Shown: positions 1-6,237, counted from the first letter of the stretch. The stretch: DNA of 9,479 nt from an uncultured Parvimonas sp. (GCA_902470455.1 CABRGI010000019.1:1-9479), one strand, 5' to 3'. Numbers and translations: made by a program. The notes: generated by a model not told the origin, from the sequence alone.

Positions 1-506
1 TTATTTAACTGTCTAAGAGCCTTTGAATTTTTAGCTCCTATAACAAGACCTGAAGTATTTCTATCCAATCTGTTGATTATTGCGGGAACAAAAGTCTTTT
101 CAGCTCTTGGATTATAATCTCCCTTTTCAAGTAAATATCCAATCATAAAATCCACCAAATTATTTCCATAATCTTCTTTAGAAGACGCATGAGACAATAA
201 ATTTTTAGGTTTATTCATAACAATAATATTTTCATCTTCATAAACAATATCAAGTTTTTTAGAATATGAATATTTCTTTGATTTTGAAATAATCAGTTTT
301 TCTAATTCTTCTTCATAAATAAAAATATTTATTACATCATTTAAGGCTAAAATATAACTTGAATCAACCTTTTTCCTATTAACTTTTATCTTTTTTGTTC
401 TCAAAAATTTTTGAATCATAGAAGTACTTGCATTATTCAAATATTTTTTTAAAAATCTGTCAATTCTTTGCCCAGAATCATTTATATTTACTTCAATATC
501 TCTCAT
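1..506 (-). CDS. RluA-family 23S rRNA/tRNA pseudouridine synthase, partial (3' end outside window)
   Basis: Only the first 168 residues are inside the window; the reading frame is still open at the left edge. Residues 1-65 look like an S4-type RNA-binding domain (basic, with RIDRFLKKYL near the start and KKIKVNRKKV around 38-47). The catalytic domain begins near residue 85 with LDIVYEDENIIVMNKP, the usual RluA-family entry. The signature is NRLDRNTSG at 145-153, so the catalytic Asp is D148; the family usually has His where N145 stands. Members isomerise specific uridines to pseudouridine in rRNA or tRNA in the cytoplasm; the target cannot be told from this half. The start is supported by GTGAGAG about 6 nt upstream of the ATG. 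It has its own promoter and is separated by a terminator from the TetR gene upstream. Confidence 0.9.
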   Translation of the reverse strand, partial: MRDIEVNINDSGQRIDRFLKKYLNNASTSMIQKFLRTKKIKVNRKKVDSSYILALNDVINIFIYEEELEKLIISKSKKYSYSKKLDIVYEDENIIVMNKPKNLLSHASSKEDYGNNLVDFMIGYLLEKGDYNPRAEKTFVPAIINRLDRNTSGLVIGAKNSKALRQLN

Positions 507-547
507 AAATCTCTCACTTATATAAATTTTCTAATCAATTAAAACAA

Positions 548-576
548 ATTATAACCCATAAAAATTTTTATGTCAA
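548..576 (-). promoter_or_regulatory. Perfect-consensus sigma-A promoter of the pseudouridine synthase gene
   Basis: Read on the minus strand, TTGACA (571-576) is followed after exactly 17 nt by TATAAT (548-553). Both hexamers match the housekeeping consensus at every position. Transcription would begin near 541, leaving a leader of about 35 nt before the ATG at 506. It sits just downstream of the terminator that ends the TetR gene, so it starts a new unit. Confidence 0.88.
557..572. promoter_or_regulatory. 16-bp perfect palindrome within the promoter spacer (possible operator)
   Basis: CATAAAAATTTTTATG reads the same on both strands. It fills almost the whole spacer between the -35 and -10 boxes of the pseudouridine synthase promoter and overlaps the -35 box by two bases. 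A protein bound here would block RNA polymerase. The A5T5 core could instead be only an intrinsic bend. The neighbouring TetR-family gene is one candidate ligand; that link is inference. Confidence 0.45.
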
Positions 577-578
577 CG

Positions 579-612
579 AAAAAATCCCAAAGTTAAAAGC
601 TTTGAGATTTTT
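579..612 (-). terminator. Intrinsic terminator after the TetR-family gene
   Basis: The arms 580-592 and 600-612 form a 13-bp stem on the minus-strand RNA, with one G-U pair, closing a 7-nt loop. It is followed by a run of six U residues (584-579). It lies 7 nt past the TetR stop codon. Confidence 0.85.
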
Positions 613-618
613 AAATTA

Positions 619-1200
619 CTATTCTAAATTTTTTAAATATTCTTTTATAGCATTTTTTAGTATTGCTCTATTTTTTATAAAAGAATTTTTTACTTTTAAA
701 ATATCTCTTCCTAAAATAAGACTGTTCATAAAATCCGTTAAAAAATCATACTCATTATAATTAAAATCAAAACCAAATTTCTTAAAAAGCTTATTCAAAT
801 ATATAAAAGTTTCTTCTTTTAACTTTAAGAATAACTCCTCCAAACTTTCATCATATTGTTTTTCTTGAAGAAAAATAGCATAAACTTTAGAAAGTTCATT
901 ATCATCTAGAATTTTTTCTACCATAATCTCAGATATAATATCAAATTTATCTAAATTTTTATTTGCCGATAAAAAATGATCCACTATTCCAAATCTATAT
1001 TCACAGCCATCTTCCATTAAATCATACAACATATCTGTAGTGCTTTTATAATATTTATAAACTCCACCCTTACTCATGCCACTATTTGCAATGACATCCT
1101 CCATAGTTGTATTATGAAATCCCTTACAAAGAAAAATATCTTTAGCAGAATATCTAATTTGCCACTTTCTCTCCTCTGCAGGTAATCTTTCATTACGCAT
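619..1200 (-). CDS. TetR/AcrR-family transcriptional regulator
   Basis: A 193-residue protein of normal TetR length. The N-terminal helix-turn-helix domain spans about residues 12-58: a helix with AKDIFLCKGFHNTTMEDVI, then the turn and recognition helix NSGMSKGGVYKYYKS at 39-53, the most conserved part of the family. Residues 60-193 form the variable, helical ligand/dimer domain, rich in charged residues, and give no hint of the ligand. These proteins are cytoplasmic dimers that usually repress genes until a small molecule binds. The start is fixed by AAAGGAGAG just upstream of the ATG. It lies downstream of the EF-G-like gene, separated by that gene's terminator; I found no convincing promoter of its own, so readthrough or a weak promoter is likely. 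No efflux or transporter gene is adjacent, so its target is unknown. Confidence 0.9.
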   Translation of the reverse strand: MRNERLPAEERKWQIRYSAKDIFLCKGFHNTTMEDVIANSGMSKGGVYKYYKSTTDMLYDLMEDGCEYRFGIVDHFLSANKNLDKFDIISEIMVEKILDDNELSKVYAIFLQEKQYDESLEELFLKLKEETFIYLNKLFKKFGFDFNYNEYDFLTDFMNSLILGRDILKVKNSFIKNRAILKNAIKEYLKNLE

Positions 1201-1228
1201 ATATTCTCTCCTTTAATTCTTAATATGT

Positions 1229-1278
1229 AAAAAAATCCACCCTTACCTAATGTGTTATATCGTTGAAGGGTGGAATTT
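1229..1278 (-). terminator. Intrinsic terminator after the EF-G-like gene
   Basis: The arms 1236-1244 (TCCACCCTT) and 1266-1274 (AAGGGTGGA) form a perfect 9-bp stem, extendable by A-T pairs past one mismatch, around a 21-nt loop. The minus-strand RNA then has seven U residues (1235-1229). It stands 24 nt past the EF-G-like stop codon and 28 nt before the TetR start. Confidence 0.85.
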
Positions 1279-1302
1279 ATGATTATTTATTGTTCTATTT
1301 AT

Positions 1303-3363
1303 CTATTTTTCTATTTTTGACTCTTCAATAATCTTTTCAGCAATATTTGCAGGAACTTCTTCATATCTATCAAATTCCATTGAAAAATCTCCTCTAGCTT
1401 GAGTCATTGATCTTAAATCTATAGCATATTCAAAAAGTTCAGAATGTGGTGCTTCTCCGATAACAAGTTGAGTTCCGTCTTCAAGCATTTCCATACCTAA
1501 AACTTTTCCTCTTCTCTTGTTTAAGTCACCCATTACATCTCCCATATAGCTTTCAGGAATTCTAACTTCAACTTTCATTATAGGTTCAAGTAAAACAGGA
1601 TGAGCTTGTTCCATTCCTTTCTTAAATGCTAGAGAAGCAGCAATTTTAAATGCCATTTCGTTTGAGTCAACAGGGTGGTATGAACCGTCATAAAGAGTTG
1701 CCTTAACATTCACAACAGGATATCCTGCTAAAATCCCCTTTTCAAGACTATCTCTAATACCTTTTTCAACAGCTGGGAAGTAATTTCTAGGAACAGCTCC
1801 TCCAAAAACTTCTTCTGAAAATTCAAATTCTTCTGTTGTAGGTTCAAATCTCATAAATACATCTCCATATTGACCAGCTCCACCGGATTGTTTTTTATGT
1901 TTTCCTTGAACATCAGACTTTCCTTTAATTGTTTCTCTATATGCAATTCTTAAAGGAATAATATTAGTTTCCACTCCATAAGCATTTTTAAGTTTATCTA
2001 AAACAATTTGAAGTTGAACATTTCCTTGTCCACCTATCAAATGTTGTTTAGTTTCTATATTTCTTTCAGATACGAAACTTGGATCTTCTTCATGTAATTT
2101 ATGAAGAGCTTGCGAAATCTTATCTTCATCATTTTTAGATTTAGGTTCTATTGCAAAATAAAGATTTGGTTTAGGATACTTAATCTTCTTATAAAGAGTT
2201 TTATTTTGCTTATCACAAAGAGTATCTCCTGTTTCAGTTAAATTAAGTTTTGAAACGGCTCCAATATCTCCGGCAACTATTTCAGAAGTTTCTATTTGAG
2301 TTTTTCCTCTTAAGAAGAAAAGTCCAGCAGCCTTATCCATTTCATCTTTAGTTGAGTTGAAAATTTCTGTATCTTTAGTAATTTTTCCACTCATAACTTT
2401 AAAAATTGAAATTCTTCCAACGAATGGGTCAACAATGGTTTTGAAAACAACGGCAGAGAAAGGTTCATTTACATCAATCTTTCTTACATTATCATCTTCA
2501 TTTCTAAAGCCTCTTTTTGCTCTTTCATCATTTGGAGCAGGCATATAATCAGTAATAATATCAAGTAGCATATCAATACCGGCACCTGTAGTAGCAGAAC
2601 CGCAAATTAAAGGAACCGCTGAACCGTTTAACAATGCACTTGTTACACCCTTCATAAATTCTTCATGACTAAATTCTTCTCCTTCAAAGAATTTTTCCAT
2701 AAGCTCATCATCAGTTTCTGCAACAACTTCAACAATTGTATCATAAACATGATTTACTTCTTCAACTCTTATCTCAGGAATTTCAACTTCTTTTCTTTCA
2801 AATCCATCATATTCATAAGCTTTTTTATTTAAAACATCAATAATACCTTTAAAATTTTCACCTTCGCCTAATGCAAGTGTAAATGGAATAACTTTTTTAC
2901 CAAAAGCTATATGCAAGTCACTAACTACTTTTGCAAAGTTAACATTTTCTTTATCCATTTTATTTACAAAGATAATTCTTGGCAATTCAATACTTTCAGT
3001 ATATTTTAATACTTTTTCAGCACCTACTTCAATACCATTTTGTGCATCTAAAACAACTAAAGCTGCTTCTGATGCTCTAAGGGAACTGTAAACTTCCCCA
3101 CTAAAATCAAAATATCCCGGAGTGTCAATTAAATTTATCTTAAAGTCTCTCCATTCAACTGGTGCAACAGCAGTTGAAATAGAAACTCCTCTTGAAATTT
3201 CTTCTTTATCAAAGTCAGTTACGGTATTTCCGTCCTCAACCTTACCAAGTCTTTTTAAATTGCCTGTTTTATAAAGTAAAGCCTCACAAACTGAAGTCTT
3301 ACCACTGGCACTATGTCCAACTAACGCAAGATTTCTAATCTTTTCTGTAGAATATGATTTCAT
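1303..3363 (-). CDS. Elongation factor G-like translational GTPase (EF-G-2/FusA2-type)
   Basis: A 686-residue protein with the full five-domain EF-G layout. The GTPase domain has the P-loop GHSASGKT at 16-23, switch I RGVSIST at 58-64, DTPG at 80-83 and NKMD at 133-136. Domain II starts near residue 300; domains III-IV include RETIKG and QSGGAGQYGDV; domain V is near 600-686 (EPIMKVEVRIPESYMGDVMG). It departs from canonical EF-G: the catalytic His after DTPG is Tyr (Y84), the Mg-binding Thr of RGITI is Ser (S61), and the P-loop starts GHSA rather than AHID. These traits mark the EF-G-like subfamily found beside the main fusA gene, so a true EF-G is expected elsewhere. Its exact role in translation is unsettled. 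The start has a good site, AAGGGGG (3372-3379), and the gene has its own promoter and terminator. It is not a tetracycline-protection protein. Confidence 0.93.
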   Translation of the reverse strand: MKSYSTEKIRNLALVGHSASGKTSVCEALLYKTGNLKRLGKVEDGNTVTDFDKEEISRGVSISTAVAPVEWRDFKINLIDTPGYFDFSGEVYSSLRASEAALVVLDAQNGIEVGAEKVLKYTESIELPRIIFVNKMDKENVNFAKVVSDLHIAFGKKVIPFTLALGEGENFKGIIDVLNKKAYEYDGFERKEVEIPEIRVEEVNHVYDTIVEVVAETDDELMEKFFEGEEFSHEEFMKGVTSALLNGSAVPLICGSATTGAGIDMLLDIITDYMPAPNDERAKRGFRNEDDNVRKIDVNEPFSAVVFKTIVDPFVGRISIFKVMSGKITKDTEIFNSTKDEMDKAAGLFFLRGKTQIETSEIVAGDIGAVSKLNLTETGDTLCDKQNKTLYKKIKYPKPNLYFAIEPKSKNDEDKISQALHKLHEEDPSFVSERNIETKQHLIGGQGNVQLQIVLDKLKNAYGVETNIIPLRIAYRETIKGKSDVQGKHKKQSGGAGQYGDVFMRFEPTTEEFEFSEEVFGGAVPRNYFPAVEKGIRDSLEKGILAGYPVVNVKATLYDGSYHPVDSNEMAFKIAASLAFKKGMEQAHPVLLEPIMKVEVRIPESYMGDVMGDLNKRRGKVLGMEMLEDGTQLVIGEAPHSELFEYAIDLRSMTQARGDFSMEFDRYEEVPANIAEKIIEESKIEK

Positions 3364-3415
3364 ATCTAATTCCCCCTTACATATTGTAAAATAGATAAAT
3401 TAATACCTTAGGAAT

Positions 3416-3444
3416 ATTATAATATGGAAATGTTTTCAAGTCAA
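3416..3444 (-). promoter_or_regulatory. Strong sigma-A promoter of the EF-G-like gene
   Basis: On the minus strand TTGACT (3439-3444) and TATAAT (3416-3421) are separated by exactly 17 nt. A run of ten A residues (3446-3455) lies directly upstream of the -35 box, like an UP element. The -10 box lies inside a 12-bp palindrome (ATATTATAATAT, 3414-3425), which may be only AT-richness. The start point would be near 3409, giving a leader of about 45 nt. Confidence 0.85.
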
Positions 3445-3500
3445 GTTTTTTTTTTATGAAAAAGTTAAAATAAAACACCCTTACAAATAGTTTTTTTATA

Positions 3501-3538
3501 AAAAAATTCCAGTATTTAATTTTAAAAACTGGAATTTT
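3501..3538 (-). terminator. Intrinsic terminator of the secreted-peptide/small membrane protein unit
   Basis: The arms 3503-3513 and 3528-3538 (ACTGGAATTTT and its complement) pair perfectly over 11 bp, and the loop can close further with A-T pairs. A run of six U residues follows on the minus-strand RNA (3506-3501). It begins only 8 nt past the stop of the 53-residue gene, which supports that gene being real. No T-run follows on the plus strand, so it acts in one direction. Confidence 0.85.
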
Positions 3539-3546
3539 CATTGAAT

Positions 3547-3708
3547 TTATTTAATTTTTTTAATTAATTGTAATATACATTCAAATACAATCAACAACAA
3601 AACATACAATACCATAAATTTTATGATATCTTGTTTGTATACTATTAAAATTATCAAAAACGTTATAACTGAAATCAAATACTTTTTAAAAAATTTATTT
3701 ACTACCAT
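3547..3708 (-). CDS. Small basic two-helix membrane protein, 53 aa (possible immunity protein)
   Basis: A short gene of 53 codons plus TAA. The product begins MVVNKFFKKY, has a hydrophobic segment at about 11-24, a short polar turn with YKQD at 24-27, a second hydrophobic segment at about 31-49, and ends KKIK. It has eight Lys against one Asp and one Glu, so it is strongly basic with charged ends, as expected of a small integral membrane protein. I do not recognise the family. It starts 11 nt after the stop of the exported 104-residue protein and ends 8 nt before a terminator, so the two appear to be co-transcribed. No clear Shine-Dalgarno is present, so it may depend on translational coupling. 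Small basic two-helix proteins of this size often serve as bacteriocin immunity proteins; that role here is inference. Confidence 0.65.
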   Translation of the reverse strand: MVVNKFFKKYLISVITFLIILIVYKQDIIKFMVLYVLLLIVFECILQLIKKIK

Positions 3709-3719
3709 AATTAATATAT

Positions 3720-4034
3720 CTATTTTGTAAAATAAATTGCCAAAATATTAGATGCTAAAACAGCAACCCATCCTCCACTAGAGGAAGCAATAGTAATCAA
3801 GGAATGCTTCAACGCATAATAATTTCTGGTTCTTATAAAATAATCTATTTCCTCCCATTCTTTATCTGAAATAGAATTTCTCATACTTTCAATTTGAGAA
3901 ACAGCATAATCAGGAATCCATCCAGTAGAAGTATCTTCTTGAGCAAATGATTTTGAAAAATTAACACCTGATAAAATAGGAATAGATATAATTCCCAAAG
4001 CTAACAAAATACTAATTTTTTTCTTAATTTTCAT
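3720..4034 (-). CDS. Sec-exported small protein, 104 aa (bacteriocin- or peptide-like precursor, unknown family)
   Basis: The start is the ATG at 4034, with GGAGG (4041-4045) 6 nt upstream. An in-frame ATG 81 nt further upstream is rejected because the promoter lies in between. Residues 1-31 are a typical signal peptide: basic start MKIKKK, hydrophobic core ISILLALGIISIPIL, and a likely cut after SFA at A31. The mature part, about 73 residues, is polar and Trp/Tyr-containing at first (GWIPDY, KEWEEIDYFIRTRNYY), then turns hydrophobic from about residue 79, with SSSGGWVAVLASNILAIYF near the C-terminus. There is no Cys, no LPXTG anchor and no lipobox. Its own promoter, the small size, export and the adjacent basic membrane protein fit a secreted antimicrobial or signalling peptide with immunity partner, but no known family is recognised. 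A small cell-envelope protein is the alternative. Confidence 0.75.
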   Translation of the reverse strand: MKIKKKISILLALGIISIPILSGVNFSKSFAQEDTSTGWIPDYAVSQIESMRNSISDKEWEEIDYFIRTRNYYALKHSLITIASSSGGWVAVLASNILAIYFTK

Positions 4035-4040
4035 AACAAA

Positions 4041-4045
4041 CCTCC
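4041..4045 (-). promoter_or_regulatory. Ribosome binding site fixing the start of the 104-aa exported protein
   Basis: GGAGG on the minus strand, 6 nt before the ATG at 4034. It makes the internal Met the true start and places the signal peptide at the N-terminus. Confidence 0.85.
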
Positions 4046-4053
4046 AATTTTTA

Positions 4054-4065
4054 TAACTTAAGTTA
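4054..4065. promoter_or_regulatory. 12-bp palindrome in the leader of the exported-peptide gene (possible operator)
   Basis: TAACTTAAGTTA is a perfect palindrome, flanked past one mismatch on each side by further T/A-matched bases. It lies between the predicted start point (near 4080) and the ribosome binding site (4041-4045). It could be a repressor site or a weak RNA hairpin. AT-richness makes chance occurrence possible. Confidence 0.35.
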
Positions 4066-4086
4066 AAAAACGCTTTTGATATATTT

Positions 4087-4115
4087 ATTGTAACATAGAA
4101 ATAAAAAAAAAACAA
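4087..4115 (-). promoter_or_regulatory. Promoter of the exported-peptide unit (extended -10)
   Basis: On the minus strand TTGTTT (4110-4115) and TACAAT (4087-4092) are 17 nt apart. A TG one base upstream of the -10 box gives the extended form TGTTACAAT. The spacer contains most of a run of ten T residues (4103-4112). It lies between the rnf terminator and the gene, so this unit is independent of rnf. Confidence 0.75.
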
Positions 4116-4160
4116 TGTTAAATTTAAAATAACTCCATATATAATATATATAATTAAAAC

Positions 4161-4189
4161 AAAAAAAGAGTGAGTTTAAACCCACTCTT
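4161..4189 (-). terminator. Intrinsic terminator of the rnf operon
   Basis: The minus-strand RNA forms AAGAGUGGGUU / AACUCACUCUU (arms 4179-4189 and 4166-4176), an 11-bp stem with one G-U pair and a very short loop. A run of U residues (4167-4161) follows. It begins 2 nt past the rnfB stop codon and closes the operon. Confidence 0.9.
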
Positions 4190-4191
4190 AT

Positions 4192-5025
4192 CTATGCTAC
4201 TTCATTAACTTTTTCAGCCATTTTCTTAATTAATCCCGGATGAATTGCATTTGTAGGACATTTATCTGCAGCTTGTAAAAGTAAATCTTCATCTAAGCCA
4301 TGTTTGTAATTTAGAACAGCTAAATTGTTTTCAATAACAAATGCTTCAGGATAAACTCTTGCACACATTTTACAACCAATACACCCAACTTTACAAGCAT
4401 TTTTAACAACATTTCCAGCTGCAAAACTCTTACATTTTACCATAACTGTTTGTTCATAAGGAACTAAATCAATTAGGTTCTTTGGACAAATTTCTATACA
4501 TTTATTACAAGCCGTACAATTTTCTTTATTTACAACTGCAATCCCATTTATCATATCTATTGCATTGAATCCACAAACATCTTGACAAGTACCACAGCCT
4601 AAACATCCATAAGCACAAGTCTTGCTTCCTCCTTGCATTGAGTTGTTTACTCTACAATCTCTAATGCCAGTATATATGTATTTTTCTTTAGCAAAATCTT
4701 TGTCTCCTTGACACATTACACAAGCTACCATTCTTTGAACTTCGCCAGCTTCAGTTCCTAAAAGTTTTGCAAGCCTTGCAACTAAGTCAGCTCCTCCAAC
4801 AGGGCAAGCATTTATTCCGGCAGTTCCTTCGGCAATGGCTTTTGCTAAACCATCACAGCCCGGAAATCCACAAGCACCACAGTTTGCACCTGGCAATTCT
4901 TCTCTAACCTGTATTACTTTTTCATCAACTTTTACAAAAAATACTCTTGACGCAAATCCAAGTATCAATGCAAATACAATACCTAAAACACTAAGCAATA
5001 CAACCGGTATAATTATATCATTCAT
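4192..5025 (-). CDS. rnfB: RnfB, ferredoxin-side Fe-S subunit of the Rnf complex
   Basis: A 277-residue protein with an N-terminal membrane helix at about 4-25. The Fe4S domain follows with Cys 49, 52, 57 and 74 (CGACGFPGC...ACP). A complete ferredoxin pair comes next: CLGCGTCQDVC at 141-151 and CTACNKCIEICP at 170-181, predicting two [4Fe-4S] clusters. The last module has CIGCKMCARVYP at 215-226 and a lone CP at 256-257: position 225 is Tyr and the second CxxCxxC is absent, so only one cluster can form there. RnfB takes electrons from reduced ferredoxin and passes them into the membrane part. Extra Cys (102, 105, 124, 137, 198, 211) may hold another cluster. The start has GAGGTG and lies 10 nt after rnfA; it is the last gene of the operon, directly before the terminator. 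Confidence 0.96.
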   Translation of the reverse strand: MNDIIIPVVLLSVLGIVFALILGFASRVFFVKVDEKVIQVREELPGANCGACGFPGCDGLAKAIAEGTAGINACPVGGADLVARLAKLLGTEAGEVQRMVACVMCQGDKDFAKEKYIYTGIRDCRVNNSMQGGSKTCAYGCLGCGTCQDVCGFNAIDMINGIAVVNKENCTACNKCIEICPKNLIDLVPYEQTVMVKCKSFAAGNVVKNACKVGCIGCKMCARVYPEAFVIENNLAVLNYKHGLDEDLLLQAADKCPTNAIHPGLIKKMAEKVNEVA

Positions 5026-5035
5026 AATCTCACCT

Positions 5036-5611
5036 CTATACTAATCCCGCAAATCCATAAAATGCTAAAGACATAAGTCCAATGGTAATTAATGTAAGAG
5101 GAACTCCTTCAAGATTTTTAGGAACTTCTGTTACTTCTAATTTTTCTCTTATTGAAGCCAAGCAAACTATAGCTAACAAAAAGCCTAGAGATGCTCCCAT
5201 ACCATTAAATATTGTTTCTAACAAATTATATTCTTTTTGTATATTTGTAATTGCAACCCCTAAAACTACACAGTTTGTAGTTATAAGCGGAAGGAAAACT
5301 CCCAAAGCATTATAAAGATTCGGACTCATTTTTTTAAGTACCATTTCTACAAATTGTACTAAAGTAGCTATTACAAGTATAAACACGATAGTTTGTAAAT
5401 ATTCAAGTCCTAAAGTATCCAACAATGTCTTTTGAATTACCCAAGTTACAGCACTTGAAATTGTAATTACGAATGTAACTGCCATACCCATACCAAATGC
5501 AGTTTCAACTTTATTTGATACACCAATCAATGGACAAATTCCTAAGAATTGTCCTAGTACATAGTTATTTACTAAAATTGATGCAACTAAAATTTTTAAT
5601 ATTGTACCCAT
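5036..5611 (-). CDS. rnfA: RnfA, integral membrane subunit of the Rnf complex
   Basis: A 191-residue, strongly hydrophobic protein of the RnfA/RnfE (NqrE/NqrD) family with about six membrane helices, the usual length. It has the two half-repeat signatures of the family: NNYVLGQFLGICPLIG at 15-30 and LPLITTNCVVLGVA at 107-120. Cys 26 and Cys 114 are the expected ligands of the [2Fe-2S] cluster shared in mid-membrane with RnfE. It carries electrons across the membrane between the RnfB side and the covalent flavin on RnfG. The ATG shares one base with the rnfE stop (TAATG) and has a strong AAGGAGG 6 nt upstream, so translation of the two is coupled. The rnfB start is 10 nt downstream. Confidence 0.96.
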   Translation of the reverse strand: MGTILKILVASILVNNYVLGQFLGICPLIGVSNKVETAFGMGMAVTFVITISSAVTWVIQKTLLDTLGLEYLQTIVFILVIATLVQFVEMVLKKMSPNLYNALGVFLPLITTNCVVLGVAITNIQKEYNLLETIFNGMGASLGFLLAIVCLASIREKLEVTEVPKNLEGVPLTLITIGLMSLAFYGFAGLV

Positions 5612-6225
5612 TAGTTACCTCCTTCTTTTTTAGCATTAACTTTTCTACTTAACATATTAAATCCAGCTACCAAAAGTCCAAGAATAATAAATGCTCCTGG
5701 AGCTTGTGTAATAACACCTATACTTACATAGTTCTTTCCAAGAATTGGAAATCCTAACCATGTACCATTACCTAAAATTTCACGAACACTTGATAATACT
5801 ATAAGTGCACAAGTAAATCCGACTCCTTGTCCTATACCATCTATCATTGATGAAAAAACAGTATTCTTTGATGCAAAGGACTCTGCTCTTGCTAATATTA
5901 AACAGTTTACTACTATAAGTGGAATAAATAATCCCAAGCTGTCATATAGTGCAGGTATATATGCTGATAAGAACATTTGTACCAATGTTACGAATGTCGC
6001 TATAATTACAACATATGCAGGTATTCTAACTTTGTCCGGAATAAACTTTCTAAGGCTTGAAATTACAATATTTGAACAAGTAACTACGAATATTACAGAT
6101 GATCCCATTCCTATCGCATTTGTAACGCTTGTTGTTACGGCTAATACAGAACACATACCAACAAGTTGAACAAGTACAGGGTTATTTGCAAATATACCAT
6201 CGAAGAAAATCTTTTTTAATTTCAT
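5611..6225 (-). CDS. rnfE: RnfE, integral membrane subunit of the Rnf complex
   Basis: A 204-residue protein with about six membrane helices, homologous to RnfA. Signatures are NNPVLVQLVGMCSVLAV at 14-30 and IPLIVVNCLILARA at 101-114; Cys 25 and Cys 108 are the expected ligands of the [2Fe-2S] cluster shared with RnfA. The start chosen is the ATG at 6225, whose AGGAGGG lies 5 nt upstream. A longer reading frame from 6273 would overlap rnfG by 38 nt and add 16 residues that are not typical of the family. The gene begins 10 nt after rnfG and overlaps rnfA by one base, so it is translated together with its structural partner. Confidence 0.95.
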   Translation of the reverse strand: MKLKKIFFDGIFANNPVLVQLVGMCSVLAVTTSVTNAIGMGSSVIFVVTCSNIVISSLRKFIPDKVRIPAYVVIIATFVTLVQMFLSAYIPALYDSLGLFIPLIVVNCLILARAESFASKNTVFSSMIDGIGQGVGFTCALIVLSSVREILGNGTWLGFPILGKNYVSIGVITQAPGAFIILGLLVAGFNMLSRKVNAKKEGGN

Positions 6226-6230
6226 ATTAA

Positions 6231-6237
6231 CCCTCCT
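6231..6237 (-). promoter_or_regulatory. Ribosome binding site fixing the start of rnfE
   Basis: AGGAGGG on the minus strand, 5 nt before the ATG at 6225 and overlapping the rnfG stop codon. It rules out the upstream in-frame ATG at 6273. Confidence 0.85.

Noticed and set aside
1201..1302. Promoter for the TetR-family gene
   Set aside because: TATAAC and CATATT can be found as -10 candidates, but neither has an acceptable -35 box at 16-18 nt.
2357..2548. Plus-strand open frame inside the EF-G-like gene
   Set aside because: Shadow of a highly conserved gene on the other strand; no ribosome binding site or recognisable product.
1303..3363. Tetracycline ribosomal-protection protein (TetM/TetO type)
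   Set aside because: Those are about 640 residues with AHVDAGKTT-type P-loops and a DTPGH motif; this sequence has GHSASGKT and DTPGY and EF-G-like domain IV.
1239..3484. Repeated 9-mer CACCCTTAC at 1239 and 3476 as a regulatory motif
   Set aside because: One copy is part of a terminator arm and the other lies in unremarkable sequence; two copies of a 9-mer are not evidence of a shared site.
4035..4115. Longer 131-residue version of the exported protein
   Set aside because: The upstream part contains the promoter and leader, has no ribosome binding site, and would bury the signal peptide; GGAGG at 4041-4045 marks the inner ATG.
4835..5315. Plus-strand open frames opposite rnfB and rnfA
   Set aside because: Antisense shadows of conserved genes, with compositions that reflect the opposite frame.
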